From Brevibacterium antiquum (GTDB taxonomy: Bacteria; Actinomycetota; Actinomycetes; Actinomycetales; Brevibacteriaceae): a DNA stretch of 64,000 nucleotides. Positions 1 through 8,469 of this stretch are shown in pieces (position 1 is the first letter of the stretch; the number at the start of each line of letters is the position of its first letter). The notes beneath the pieces were generated by a model. That model made no database searches and was not told the DNA's origin. It saw nothing but the letters and a program-made list of their open reading frames with translations. Where the stretch lies: positions 186,001 to 250,000 of the forward strand of contig NZ_JABASX010000001.1 of the NCBI RefSeq assembly GCF_016107655.1. The letters are read 5' to 3'. Position numbers and translations under genes: made by a program.

Positions 1-171
1 ACGCAGCCGTTCCTCCGCTCCTTCGGCCGGGTCGAACGCCGTGACGCTGTGTCCCGCACTCAGAAACCCGGTCGCCCAGGCGGCCCCGATGACACCGGTG
101 CCGATGATCGCCACCTTGAGAGTCGTGCCGCTGTCCGTGCCCGGCGCCGCCGTAGAAGAGTCAGTGCTCAT
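1..171 (-). CDS. 3-hydroxyacyl-CoA / carnitine dehydrogenase family protein (N-terminus only)
   Basis: Partial gene that runs off the left edge; 57 residues are visible. After about 17 polar residues comes a Rossmann nucleotide-binding start, KVAIIGTGVIGAAWA (GxGxxG), followed by a DPAEGAEERLR-type end of beta-2. The W after the glycine motif and the DPAxGAExxLR block resemble L-carnitine dehydrogenase and L-gulonate dehydrogenase relatives more than classical 3-hydroxybutyryl-CoA dehydrogenase, but with so little sequence this is only a lean. The ATG overlaps the stop of the acetoacetyl-CoA synthetase gene (ATGA), so it is the last visible gene of the operon. An acetoacetate-activating enzyme next to it would suit carnitine breakdown. 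Confidence 0.75.
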   Translation of the reverse strand, partial: MSTDSSTAAPGTDSGTTLKVAIIGTGVIGAAWATGFLSAGHSVTAFDPAEGAEERLR

Positions 172-2210
172 GCATCCACCTTCGCCTTCCGCGATTGCGC
201 GTATTCCACATACTCATCGAGTGACTTCGGATCCTGCAAAGCACCGGCGCTCGCCACCGAATCGGCGGTGGCACCTTGGACGATGCGCTTGACCGGTACC
301 TCGAGCTTCTTGCCTGTCCGACCCAGCGGGATCCGGGCCACCGGGACCACTTCATCGGGGGTATGACGTGGTGACAGGCGCGTCTTCAGCTCACGCGAAA
401 TCCGGCCCGAGAGCTCAGAAGTGAACGACACACCGGGCTCACATTGGACGAAGAGCACGAGTTCGCCCATCCCACCATCGGGGTCCTCGAGGTGGATGAC
501 CAGGGCATCGGCCACCTCGACGAGGGTGTCAAGGACCGAATAGAAGTCAGCGGTACCCAGCCGCACCCCGCCCCGGTTGAGGGTGGCGTCGGAACGGCCG
601 GTGACGACGACCCCGCCACCGGTGGTGAACTTCGCCCAGTCGCCGTGGCGCCAGACGCCGGGGTAGTTGTCGAAGTACGCGGCCTCATAGCGGGCGTCAC
701 CGTTCTCACCCCAGAAGGTCACAGGCATGGAGGGTGTCGGCTGGGTGATGACGAGTTCACCCAGTTCATCACGGACCTCGTTGCCGGAAGCGTCGAAGGC
801 TGTGGCCGCGAACCCGAGGGAGACTCCCGACATCTCACCGGAGTAGACCGGGGTCAGCGGGGAGGCCTGGAGGATGCCGGTGCACACGTCGGTGCCGCCG
901 CAGCCCACGTTGAGCAGCACGTCCTGGCCGAACTGGTCCATGACCCATTCGTAGCCCTCGGCCGGCAGTGGTGCGCCGGCGGCTCCGAACTGTGAGACCG
1001 TGGACAGGTCGAATTCCTCAGTGGGGTTGAACCCGGCCTTGCGTGCGGACATGATCGCCCCGGGCGCCACACCCATCAGCGTCGCCTTCGTGTTCGCGGC
1101 GATGCGCCAGAGTTCCTTCGGATCCGGATAGTTCGGATTGCCGTCGATCATGACGATTGCGGATCCCACGACCAACCCGCCGACGAGGGCATTCCACATC
1201 ATCCACGCCGTCGTGGAGAACCAGCAGAACTGGCTGCCTGGGCCCAGATCGAAGTGCAGCCCGTGGTTCTTCAGTGTCTCGAGCAGAATGCCGCCATGGC
1301 TGTGGACGATGGCCTTCGGCTTGCCCGTCGTGCCCGAAGAGAAGAGGATGAACAGCGGATGGTCGAAGGGGACCGGTTCGAATTCCAATTCCGCTGAGGC
1401 GGCTCCATCGTCCGTGCTCGCCGAGGTTGGCCGGAGCCCCGCATAGTCAACGACGTTGATCGCGTGCTCGAGTCCAGAACCGGACGTGAACCGTTCGCGT
1501 GTGTCGTCATCGAGGGTGAAGTTCCCGTAGTCGACGGAGACGAGGTGGGCCAGCGAGGGGAGCGCTGCGAGGACCTCAGTGAGTTCGGCGCTGCGGTCGA
1601 CAGTCTTGTTGCCGTACATGTATCCGGGGATGGCGAAGAGCACGGTGGGTTCGACCTGGCTGAAGCGGTCGATGACTGACTGCGTGCCGAATTCGGGGGC
1701 GCAGCTGGCCCAGATCGCGCCGAGACTGGCCGAGGCGAGGAAGGCGACGAGGGTCTCGGGCTGGTTGGGCAGATACCCGACCACCCGGTCACCATTCCTC
1801 ACCCCCAAGTCCACGAGGCCGACGCGGACTCGTGCCACTTCGGCGCGCAGCTGCGCGAACGTCAGTGTGGAGTCATCGCGGGTCTGAGACACCGCGGTCA
1901 CGGCCACGTCGTCGGCCTGGTCGGGAGTGCCGAAGGAGTGCTCGGCGTAGTTGAGCGTCGCTCCAGTGAACCACTGAGCGTGCGGCATGACCCGTTTCGC
2001 GAGCACCGAGGTGTACGGTGTGTGGGACTGGACGCCGAAGTACTCCCAGACGGTTTCCCAGAAGTCCTCGATGTCGGTGACCGACCACTGATAAAGCTCG
2101 TTCCAGCCGGTGAACGCAGAGCCGAACTTCTGGTTGACCCAGCCGAGGAAGTCGCCGATGCGGCTGGTCTCGAGGGCATCAGTGGGAACCTCGCGGATGA
2201 TTGTCGACAT
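168..2210 (-). CDS. acetoacetyl-CoA synthetase (acetoacetate-CoA ligase)
   Basis: Activates acetoacetate to acetoacetyl-CoA with ATP in the cytoplasm. The product of 680 residues has the full length of the ANL acetoacetate-CoA ligase family. The N-terminus has the family's WNELYQWSV region, the P-loop-like A3 motif SSGTTGKPKAIVHSHGG lies near residue 285, and the C-terminal part has ATLNRGGVRLGTADFYSV and a Lys-rich end. I chose the ATG at 2210 because GAGAGG lies 6-8 nt upstream. An in-frame GTG at 2225 overlaps the crotonase stop and is the alternative. It sits between the crotonase and dehydrogenase genes and probably recovers acetoacetate released by the pathway. Confidence 0.9.
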   Translation of the reverse strand: MSTIIREVPTDALETSRIGDFLGWVNQKFGSAFTGWNELYQWSVTDIEDFWETVWEYFGVQSHTPYTSVLAKRVMPHAQWFTGATLNYAEHSFGTPDQADDVAVTAVSQTRDDSTLTFAQLRAEVARVRVGLVDLGVRNGDRVVGYLPNQPETLVAFLASASLGAIWASCAPEFGTQSVIDRFSQVEPTVLFAIPGYMYGNKTVDRSAELTEVLAALPSLAHLVSVDYGNFTLDDDTRERFTSGSGLEHAINVVDYAGLRPTSASTDDGAASAELEFEPVPFDHPLFILFSSGTTGKPKAIVHSHGGILLETLKNHGLHFDLGPGSQFCWFSTTAWMMWNALVGGLVVGSAIVMIDGNPNYPDPKELWRIAANTKATLMGVAPGAIMSARKAGFNPTEEFDLSTVSQFGAAGAPLPAEGYEWVMDQFGQDVLLNVGCGGTDVCTGILQASPLTPVYSGEMSGVSLGFAATAFDASGNEVRDELGELVITQPTPSMPVTFWGENGDARYEAAYFDNYPGVWRHGDWAKFTTGGGVVVTGRSDATLNRGGVRLGTADFYSVLDTLVEVADALVIHLEDPDGGMGELVLFVQCEPGVSFTSELSGRISRELKTRLSPRHTPDEVVPVARIPLGRTGKKLEVPVKRIVQGATADSVASAGALQDPKSLDEYVEYAQSRKAKVDA

Positions 2211-2221
2211 ATCAGGTCCTC

Positions 2222-3046
2222 TCACTTCGTGACTTTGGGGCCGGAGCCGTCGAGGAAGGCGCGCATGAGGTCCTTGGCCTCGGTGCTCGATTGGGCGACG
2301 GTGGCCATGAGGGACTCCATCATGTAGCCCTCGTCGCGGCCGGATTCGACGATGCGCGGCAGCGCCTGGGTGATGGCGTAGTTCGTCACCGGGGAGTTCG
2401 AAGCGATCGAAGCGGCAAGTTCGCGTGCCTTGGCCAGTCCTTCACCGGCGCCGACGCGGTAGTTGACGAGTCCGATGGCCTCCGCCTCGACCGCGTTGAA
2501 TCGGCGACCGGTGAGCATCATGTCCTGGACGCGGCTCAGTCCGATGAGGCGGGGGACGCGGACAGAGGCGCCGCCACCGACGAAGAGTCCGCGCTTGCCT
2601 TCGGGCAGAGCGAAGTACGCGGTCTCTTCGGCCACACGCAGGTGTGCGGCGGTGGCGAGTTCGAGTCCGCCGCCGATGACTCCGCCCTGGAGGACGGCGA
2701 CGACGGGGATCTGGGATTCGGTGATCCGGTTCATCGTCGTGTGCCAGCCGCGCGAGTGGTGGAGGCCGGCCACCGCGTCGCGTTCGGCCATTTCTGAGAG
2801 GTCGAGGCCGGCGCAGAAGTGATCGCCGATGGAGTTGAGGATGATCGCGGAGACCTCGGGCGGGGTGCGGAAGAACTCGCCGAGGCTGGCCACCGTCGCG
2901 TCATCGAGTGCGTTGCGCTTGGCGGGGCGGTCAAGGGTGAGGATTCCGATGTTGCCCTCGGCCGTGAAGTGCAGCGTGTCGGAGATGTCGACCGTGGTCG
3001 GCTGTGCCGAGACGTCGGTGAGGTGGGAGGTGGGGAGATCGGTCAT
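2222..3046 (-). CDS. enoyl-CoA hydratase/isomerase family protein (crotonase)
   Basis: Crotonase-fold protein of 274 residues, the usual length. It shows the oxyanion-hole segments DHFCAGLDLSEM and GGVIGGGLELATAAH and a Glu in FALPEGKRGLFVGGG, which corresponds to one of the catalytic acid positions of enoyl-CoA hydratases. It should hydrate or isomerise an enoyl-CoA ester in the cytoplasm. The start ATG overlaps the upstream ligase stop (ATGA), so the two are translationally coupled. The substrate cannot be read from the sequence. In a carnitine-type pathway it would act like CaiD on a crotonobetainyl or carnitinyl thioester, but general beta-oxidation is equally compatible. Confidence 0.85.
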   Translation of the reverse strand: MTDLPTSHLTDVSAQPTTVDISDTLHFTAEGNIGILTLDRPAKRNALDDATVASLGEFFRTPPEVSAIILNSIGDHFCAGLDLSEMAERDAVAGLHHSRGWHTTMNRITESQIPVVAVLQGGVIGGGLELATAAHLRVAEETAYFALPEGKRGLFVGGGASVRVPRLIGLSRVQDMMLTGRRFNAVEAEAIGLVNYRVGAGEGLAKARELAASIASNSPVTNYAITQALPRIVESGRDEGYMMESLMATVAQSSTEAKDLMRAFLDGSGPKVTK

Positions 3047-4620
3047 GCGTTGTCCTTCGGTGCTGGTGCTGAGTTGGCAGTGCTGGGGTCTGAGAGGCTG
3101 GTGGTTGCGTGGGCGCCGAGTCCGCCGGTTGCGCGCAGGGAGACCTTGTGCACCTTGCCGGAGCCGGTGCGTGGCAGGGAATCGACGAAGTCGAAGTACT
3201 TCGGCACCTTGTACTTGGCCAAGCGGGCCAGGAGGAACTCGCGCAGCTCGGAGGCGCTCGGCTGCTTCGCCTGAGACTCGGCAGACACGACGATGAACGC
3301 GTGTCCCACCTCGCCCCAGCGGTCATCGGCTGCAGCGACGACGGCAGCCTCGGCGACGGAAGGGTGGTCGAAGAGGTTGGATTCCACCTCGGCGGGGTAG
3401 ACATTCTCTCCTCCGGAGATGAACATGTCCTTGAGCCGGTCGACGATGAAGAGGAAACCGTCCTCATCGAGGTACCCGATGTCACCGGTGTGGAACCAGC
3501 CGCCGGGGGAGAAGGCCGCATCCGTGGCGGCCTGGTTGTTCCAGTAGCCGCCGGTGACATTGGGTCCGCGGGCGACGATCTCACCGTTGACTCCCGCCGA
3601 GCAGGCGTTGCCGGAAGCATCGCGGACCTCGACCTCGGTGAAGGGCACGGCCCGTCCTGCCGAGCCAGCCTTGTCCAGGGCGAATGCGGCGGGCAGGAAG
3701 GTGCATCCGGGGGAGGTTTCGGTGAGCCCGTACCCCTGGCAGAACATGATGTCCTTCGCCTGGTAGGCCTGGATCAGGGAGACGGGGATCGGGGCGCCAC
3801 CAGAGTTGATGAACCTCAGGGATGACAGGTCAGCGGTCTCCCACCTCGGCGACTGGAGCATATCGGCGAACATGGTCGTCACACCGGCCATCCAGGTCAG
3901 CCCCTCGTGCTCGATCGCATCGAAGGCGCGGTCCACATTCCACTTGGACTCGATGAGCATGCGCCCGCCGCGCAGGTAGCTGGTCATCACCTGCTGGTTG
4001 AGGCCGATGACGTGGAAGAGGGGAGCGGTGACCAGCGTGACGTCGTCGGCGGTGAGATCGGAGTTGAGCAGGAGGTTGAAGGAGTTCCACAGCAGGTTCG
4101 CATGCGTGAGCACCGCGCCCTTCGGCCGTCCCGTGGTCCCGGAGGTGAAGAGGAGGAACGCTGGCTCGTCGCCGCTGACCTCGGCTGCAGGGACGGCAGG
4201 CACCGTCGCCGAGGTGGGCGCCTGGTCCCAGTTCACTGTGTCCTGGGCGACGTCGACACTGAGTCCCGCGGCTGTTTCAGAATGCTCAGGGGCGACGATG
4301 AGCAGGGAGACCTCGGCGTTGGACAGCTGAAAGTCGAGCTCGGCCGGGGCCAGGCGCCAGTTGAGCGGGATGAAGATGGCACCCAGGCGCAGGCAGGCGA
4401 GCAGGACTTCGATGAGCGCTGGGTGGTTGGGCCCGAGGTAGGCGACCCGGTCGCCTCTGCGGATGCCGCGTGAGTGGAGGTCTGCAGCCCGGGTCAGCGT
4501 GCGTTCGTGCATCTGGACGTAGGAGTAGTCGATGCCGGCGAAGGTGACCGCGGTCTTCTCGCCGTAGTCGATGGCCTGGCGTTCGGACAGCCGAGCCAGG
4601 CTGGGGTGGGTGAAGGTCAA
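3043..4620 (-). CDS. class I adenylate-forming acyl-CoA ligase
   Basis: ANL-superfamily acid-CoA ligase of about 525 residues. Motifs are FTSGTTGRPKGAVLTHAN near residue 160, GYGLTETSPG in the middle, GWFHTGDIGYLDEDGF, DRLKDMFISGGENVYPAEVE, and a C-terminal LPRTGSGKVHK catalytic Lys region. It should activate a carboxylic acid to its CoA ester as the first step of the operon. The open frame continues far upstream, antisense to the transporter. The best start is a TTG at 4620 that overlaps the transporter stop (TTGA) and has GGAAGG about 8 nt upstream. A CaiC-like role (crotonobetaine or carnitine) fits the neighbours, and a medium-chain or aromatic acid is possible. Confidence 0.88.
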   Translation of the reverse strand: MTFTHPSLARLSERQAIDYGEKTAVTFAGIDYSYVQMHERTLTRAADLHSRGIRRGDRVAYLGPNHPALIEVLLACLRLGAIFIPLNWRLAPAELDFQLSNAEVSLLIVAPEHSETAAGLSVDVAQDTVNWDQAPTSATVPAVPAAEVSGDEPAFLLFTSGTTGRPKGAVLTHANLLWNSFNLLLNSDLTADDVTLVTAPLFHVIGLNQQVMTSYLRGGRMLIESKWNVDRAFDAIEHEGLTWMAGVTTMFADMLQSPRWETADLSSLRFINSGGAPIPVSLIQAYQAKDIMFCQGYGLTETSPGCTFLPAAFALDKAGSAGRAVPFTEVEVRDASGNACSAGVNGEIVARGPNVTGGYWNNQAATDAAFSPGGWFHTGDIGYLDEDGFLFIVDRLKDMFISGGENVYPAEVESNLFDHPSVAEAAVVAAADDRWGEVGHAFIVVSAESQAKQPSASELREFLLARLAKYKVPKYFDFVDSLPRTGSGKVHKVSLRATGGLGAHATTSLSDPSTANSAPAPKDNA

Positions 4621-6035
4621 GGAGTCGGTCCTTCCATGGCTGCTGGTGGGGTGTCGGTTGCCGGTGCGGTACTGGTGGGAGTGGTTGTGCCCGAGGTCGA
4701 AGCGCTGGGGACAGAAGGAGTCTCGGCGAAGTTCTGTTCGGACAGGATCCGTGACTTCGTTTCTCCCAGGCGCCAGATGCAGAGGATGCTGATGGCGGCC
4801 ACCGCCAGGAGAACGATGGACAGCGGGATGGTTGATGGTGAACCGGTCGAGCTCATGATTGCGGCGAAGAGCACGGGGGAGATGCCCGCGCCGATGCCGG
4901 CGATCTGATAGCCCAAGGAGGCACCTGTGTAGCGGTGCTCGGTGTCGAAGAGCTCCGAGTAGAGGCCCGCCAGTGGGCCGTAGATCATCGGGTGGATGAT
5001 GCCTTGGCCGACGATCATGCCGATGGTGATGATGAGACCGTTCTTCGTCTCCAGCATCGGGAAGAGGGCGAAGCCCCAGACAGCGATGAGCACGGCACCG
5101 GCGATGACGAGGGGCCTGCGCCCGACCGTGTCGGAAAGGCGGGACCAGCCGATGATGCCGAAGATTGCGAAGAAGGAGGAGAAAGACAAAGCGTTGAGGA
5201 TTGTCTGTCGTTCGATGCCGATCTGGACTCCATAGGCGATGGAATACGTGGTGAGCAGACCCTGGAACATGAACGCGGACAGGCCCACACCGACCGCGAG
5301 CACCAGAGTGAGCGGTTGTTTGCGCAAGGTCGCAAGGATCGGGAGGCCACGCTTGGGTGTGCGCTTCTTCGCTGCGAGGAACTCGGGGGACTCGTCGACG
5401 GCGGAGCGGACGATGACGCCGATGACCAGCAGGAGGACCGAGGCGAGGAACGGCAGGCGCCAACCCCAGGCGATGAAGGCATCCGGGCCCATGGCTGCCA
5501 GGGTGCCAGCGATGACGAGCGCGGAGACGAGCTGACCGGTGGGCGCGCCGGCGCTGGTGAAGCTGGCCCAGAAGCCGCGGTTCTTGGTGGCGTGCTCGGC
5601 GGACATGAGCATGGCGCCGCCCCATTCGCCGCCGATGGCGACACCCTGGATGACGCGGATGAGGATGAGGAGGACCGGTGCGATGAGCCCAGCCTGGTCA
5701 TAGGTGGGCAGCAGGCCGATCGCGGTGGAGGCGATTCCGATGGTGAACATGCTGACGACGAGCATGCGTTTGCGGCCCAGCTTGTCGCCGAAGTGGCCGA
5801 AGATGATGCCGCCCAGGGGGCGAGCCAGATAGCCGGTGGCGAATGTGGCCAAGCTGGCCAATGTGCCGACAGCTGGGGTGAGGTTGGAGAAGAAGACGTC
5901 CTTGAAGACAAGGGCGGCGCAGACGGAGTAGACGAAGAAGTCGTAGTACTCGATGACGCTGCCCAGGTACGCCGAGGCGGCTGCTCGCTTGAGCATCGGT
6001 GTCGATTTCGTTGGCGTGGAGTTCGCGGAAGCCAT
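4617..6035 (-). CDS. MHS-family MFS transporter (metabolite:proton symporter)
   Basis: Twelve-helix major facilitator of 472 residues in the metabolite:H+ symporter group (ProP, ShiA, KgtP relatives). It begins with the group's signature YLGSVIEYYDFFVYS and has the loop 2-3 motif FGHFGDKLGRKRMLV and RVIQGVAIGGEWGGA in helix 4-5. The start ATG at 6035 has GAGG 6 nt upstream; a longer in-frame start at 6134 adds a polar, non-conserved extension that crosses the operator. First gene of the operon, so it probably imports the acid or betaine that the downstream ligase activates. The Pro/Thr-rich C-terminal tail is low complexity. Confidence 0.9.
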   Translation of the reverse strand: MASANSTPTKSTPMLKRAAASAYLGSVIEYYDFFVYSVCAALVFKDVFFSNLTPAVGTLASLATFATGYLARPLGGIIFGHFGDKLGRKRMLVVSMFTIGIASTAIGLLPTYDQAGLIAPVLLILIRVIQGVAIGGEWGGAMLMSAEHATKNRGFWASFTSAGAPTGQLVSALVIAGTLAAMGPDAFIAWGWRLPFLASVLLLVIGVIVRSAVDESPEFLAAKKRTPKRGLPILATLRKQPLTLVLAVGVGLSAFMFQGLLTTYSIAYGVQIGIERQTILNALSFSSFFAIFGIIGWSRLSDTVGRRPLVIAGAVLIAVWGFALFPMLETKNGLIITIGMIVGQGIIHPMIYGPLAGLYSELFDTEHRYTGASLGYQIAGIGAGISPVLFAAIMSSTGSPSTIPLSIVLLAVAAISILCIWRLGETKSRILSEQNFAETPSVPSASTSGTTTPTSTAPATDTPPAAMEGPTP

Positions 6036-6125
6036 GTGATCCTCGCTGATTAAGTGGCTTGAATGGTTGTCAGGTGCCGTGGGGGAGGAAGCCCGATCCT
6101 CACTGACCGGGCTCACATCGATACT

Positions 6126-6165
6126 ATGCATCACAATGCTGTTACGTCAATGAATTGCGATGCAT
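6126..6165. promoter_or_regulatory. spaced inverted repeat, likely operator of the PaaX-type regulator
   Basis: ATGCATCACAAT at 6126-6137 and ATTGCGATGCAT at 6154-6165 are reverse complements over 12 bases with one mismatch, 16 nt apart. It lies in the divergent gap between the transporter operon and the PaaX-family gene. Widely spaced half-sites are known for PaaX-family repressors, so this is the natural candidate site. Assignment is by position only. Confidence 0.6.
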
Positions 6166-6192
6166 TAACGAGGTTGAGCGCGGAGGAGACCG

Positions 6193-6198
6193 TAAAGT
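6193..6198 (+). promoter_or_regulatory. -10 box (TAAAGT), leaderless promoter of the PaaX-type gene
   Basis: TAAAGT ends 6 nt before the ATG at 6205, and no Shine-Dalgarno sequence is present between them. The spacing puts transcription start on or next to the A of the start codon. Confidence 0.5.
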
Positions 6199-6204
6199 AG
6201 TTCC

Positions 6205-7020
6205 ATGATGGTTCACCCTCAGTCGCTCTTCTTCGCGCTCGCTGGCCTGCACATGCTCGACGACCCCAGGCCGCTGAGTGGAGCCTCGATCGTCTTCGTG
6301 ATGGGCAGGCTGGGTGTGGGGGAGTCGGCGTCGAGGTCGGTCCTGCAGCGGATGACGGCGAAGAAGTTCATCGTGCGGCACAAAGAAGGCCGCAAGACCT
6401 TCTACACTCTGTCCGATCGTGGCCGAGCAATTCTTCGTGAGGGCCAGGAGAAGATGTTCGCCGGTTGGCAGCCCCAGGATTGGGACGGACGGTGGACCTT
6501 CGTGCGCATCCAGGTGCCTGAGTCGAAGCGGACTCTGCGCCACCAAATGGCGTCACGGCTGTCGTGGGCGGGTTTCGCTCAAGTTGATGGTGGGCCATGG
6601 GTTGCTCCTGGGCAACATGATGTGGTCGCGATTCTTGGCCCGGAGCATTCCGAGATCTCACCGATCGTCGTCTATGGCATGCCGCAGCCGCCGACGACTG
6701 ATGAGAAGCTTGTCGGCGCGTTCGACTTGGAGGCATTGGCTGCCGACTATGAGGCGTTCGGTGAGAAGTGGCGGGCAGTTGTCCCCGCTTCACTGTCGTC
6801 GGTTGAGGCGCTGGTCAGGCGTGTCGAGCTGCACTTCGACTGGTTGACGCTGACGCGGTCGGATCCACAGCTGCCGGGCGCGTTGTTGCCGGAAGTGTGG
6901 CCGGGGACCGTGCAGAGTGCTTCTTTTCGAGTGCTTGATTCTGAGTTGAGCGTCCGTGAAGGCCCGGTGGTTTCGGGCTTCTTCAGGGGAAACTTGTCTG
7001 AACATTGCTCAATAGTGTGA
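6205..7020 (+). CDS. PaaX family transcriptional regulator
   Basis: 271 residues, the length of PaaX-like repressors. An N-terminal winged helix (VLQRMTAKKFIVRHKEGRKTFYTLSDRGRAIL, about residues 45-80) is followed by a PaaX-like central domain and the C-terminal LTLTRSDPQLPGALLPEVWPG block typical of the family. PaaX proteins bind an aryl- or acyl-CoA ester and release DNA. This one is divergent from a CoA-ligase operon, so its effector is probably the CoA thioester made there. It may read the inverted repeat at 6126-6165. A second ATG at 6208 follows the first. Confidence 0.85.
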   Translation: MMVHPQSLFFALAGLHMLDDPRPLSGASIVFVMGRLGVGESASRSVLQRMTAKKFIVRHKEGRKTFYTLSDRGRAILREGQEKMFAGWQPQDWDGRWTFVRIQVPESKRTLRHQMASRLSWAGFAQVDGGPWVAPGQHDVVAILGPEHSEISPIVVYGMPQPPTTDEKLVGAFDLEALAADYEAFGEKWRAVVPASLSSVEALVRRVELHFDWLTLTRSDPQLPGALLPEVWPGTVQSASFRVLDSELSVREGPVVSGFFRGNLSEHCSIV

Positions 7021-7198
7021 CAGGCGCCACTTTCTCTGACGATCATCGAGCACTACATGCGTGACGTGATAGGTACAATGAGTCTCTATCGTTAGTAACG
7101 GTTGCGTAACCATTGGAGTAGTTTGGCCTCCTTTGGAATGACCACGTTCTTTGGTGGGTATTCTGGAAGAAAGTTGAATCTTCTAGTACCGAGGTAGC

Positions 7199-8143
7199 AT
7201 GAGCCAGAGCTTTGATCCCAACAACCGTCCGCCACAGAGCCCGATCCAGGGACAGGCTCAGGTTCCTCAGAACCAGGAGCCCGCCATGCAGCAAGCCAGT
7301 GGTATGCCTCCATACGACGGTGCCAATGCATACGGTGCCAACGGACAGTACCCGAGTGGAAGTTTCGTGCCTCCAGCACGGAAACGTAAGAAAAATGTGA
7401 TGGGTATCGTCGCTTTCATAATCGCCGTCGTAGGGTTCATCTTCGCGTGTATTCCAGGCGCACTGATTATGGGATGGATTCTTCTTCCAATCGCATTCCT
7501 TTTGGCAATCATTTCGTTTTTCCTCAAAGGCGGAAAGGGCTTCTCCATTGCGGCGTTGATCTTATCGGTCGTTGGAACCATAGTGGCGATTCTTGTGTTC
7601 CTCTTTGTGGTCGCTTCTTCGTTCGACGATGCGTTCAGTGATGATGTCTCAGCGGAAGCGCCAGCCGAAGAAGTTGTAGCGGAAGCTGGGGAAGCAGAGG
7701 AAGCCGGAGCCGAAGAAGGTACCCGAGAGAACCCGTACTCTATCGGAACTAAGATCAGCAGTGACGCGTGGGATATGACGATCACCAGCGTCACGTTGGA
7801 CGCTACTGACGAAGTCCTTGCAGAAAATGAGTTCAACGAGAAGCCGGACTCTGGCAACCAGTACATGATGGTTGATGTCGAGATGACGTATACAGGTGAC
7901 GCGCCCGATGGTGAGATGCCGATGGCTACCTTTGAATACGTGTCCGTGGGCGGAAATACTTTCGACGGTCTCGACGACATGGTGGTAGCGCCGAACGCGC
8001 TCGACGACATGGAGAACATGTACAACGGTGCGACGACATCCGGGTCGATTGCCATTCAGATTCCCTCAGAAGATGCCGAGGCCGGGGTACTGGCAGTCAA
8101 CCCCGACATGTTCGCTGACAAGGTTTATGTCGCGGTGAAGTGA
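7199..8143 (+). CDS. Pro/Gln-rich two-helix membrane protein with DUF4352-like C-terminal domain
   Basis: 314 residues. Residues 1-60 are rich in Pro, Gln and Gly, then KRKK precedes two or three hydrophobic segments (about 65-145), an acidic Ala/Glu linker, and an exported-looking C-terminal domain starting near NPYSIGTKISSDAWDMTITSV. That end matches the DUF4352 beta-sandwich pattern (Telomeric repeat-like extracellular domain of Gram-positive lipoproteins). GAGG lies 4 nt before the ATG. Base composition and codon use are visibly less GC-rich than the flanking genes. A paralogue in layout lies at 38752. Function unknown. Confidence 0.7.
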   Translation: MSQSFDPNNRPPQSPIQGQAQVPQNQEPAMQQASGMPPYDGANAYGANGQYPSGSFVPPARKRKKNVMGIVAFIIAVVGFIFACIPGALIMGWILLPIAFLLAIISFFLKGGKGFSIAALILSVVGTIVAILVFLFVVASSFDDAFSDDVSAEAPAEEVVAEAGEAEEAGAEEGTRENPYSIGTKISSDAWDMTITSVTLDATDEVLAENEFNEKPDSGNQYMMVDVEMTYTGDAPDGEMPMATFEYVSVGGNTFDGLDDMVVAPNALDDMENMYNGATTSGSIAIQIPSEDAEAGVLAVNPDMFADKVYVAVK

Positions 8144-8469
8144 GCGCACTGAAAACCATCTTCTATTGGCTGTTCCGGATCAATGACTAATGTTTGGCCT
8201 AACGTACGTCTGAGCTCAGTTGTTTGTTCTCTTGTGCCGGTATCTCACCTGCAAAGGGAGGGGCTGTGCTCCTTCCTCTAGAGATGCCTCCTGCCAAAGA
8301 TGTCTTAAACTGTTGCGTTGGAATGATGCTATTGAGGTGCTGAGGATAGCAATTGCAGGCACGTAGGTGATTCGGCGTCAACAGTAGAAATCATGCTGTC
8401 GCCACCATCACCCGCCGTCAGTGAACGGCCAACACTCACGCCGCATGCCCGCAAAGTAGCAGTGTGCAT
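8144..8469. other. intergenic region without a recognisable gene
   Basis: 326 nt between a plus-strand membrane protein gene and the end of a minus-strand kinase gene. Moderately AT-rich. I see no convincing coding frame, RNA gene or strong hairpin terminator here. Confidence 0.5.

Noticed and set aside
4621..5625. A long upstream extension of the acyl-CoA ligase frame
   Set aside because: It is antisense to the transporter helices, rich in Arg and His, and not ANL-like; the TTG coupled to the transporter stop fits the family N-terminus.
4935..6053. A 372-aa acidic plus-strand frame opposite the transporter
   Set aside because: Composition of Glu, Asp and Gly without domains is the usual antisense image of a GC-rich membrane protein gene.
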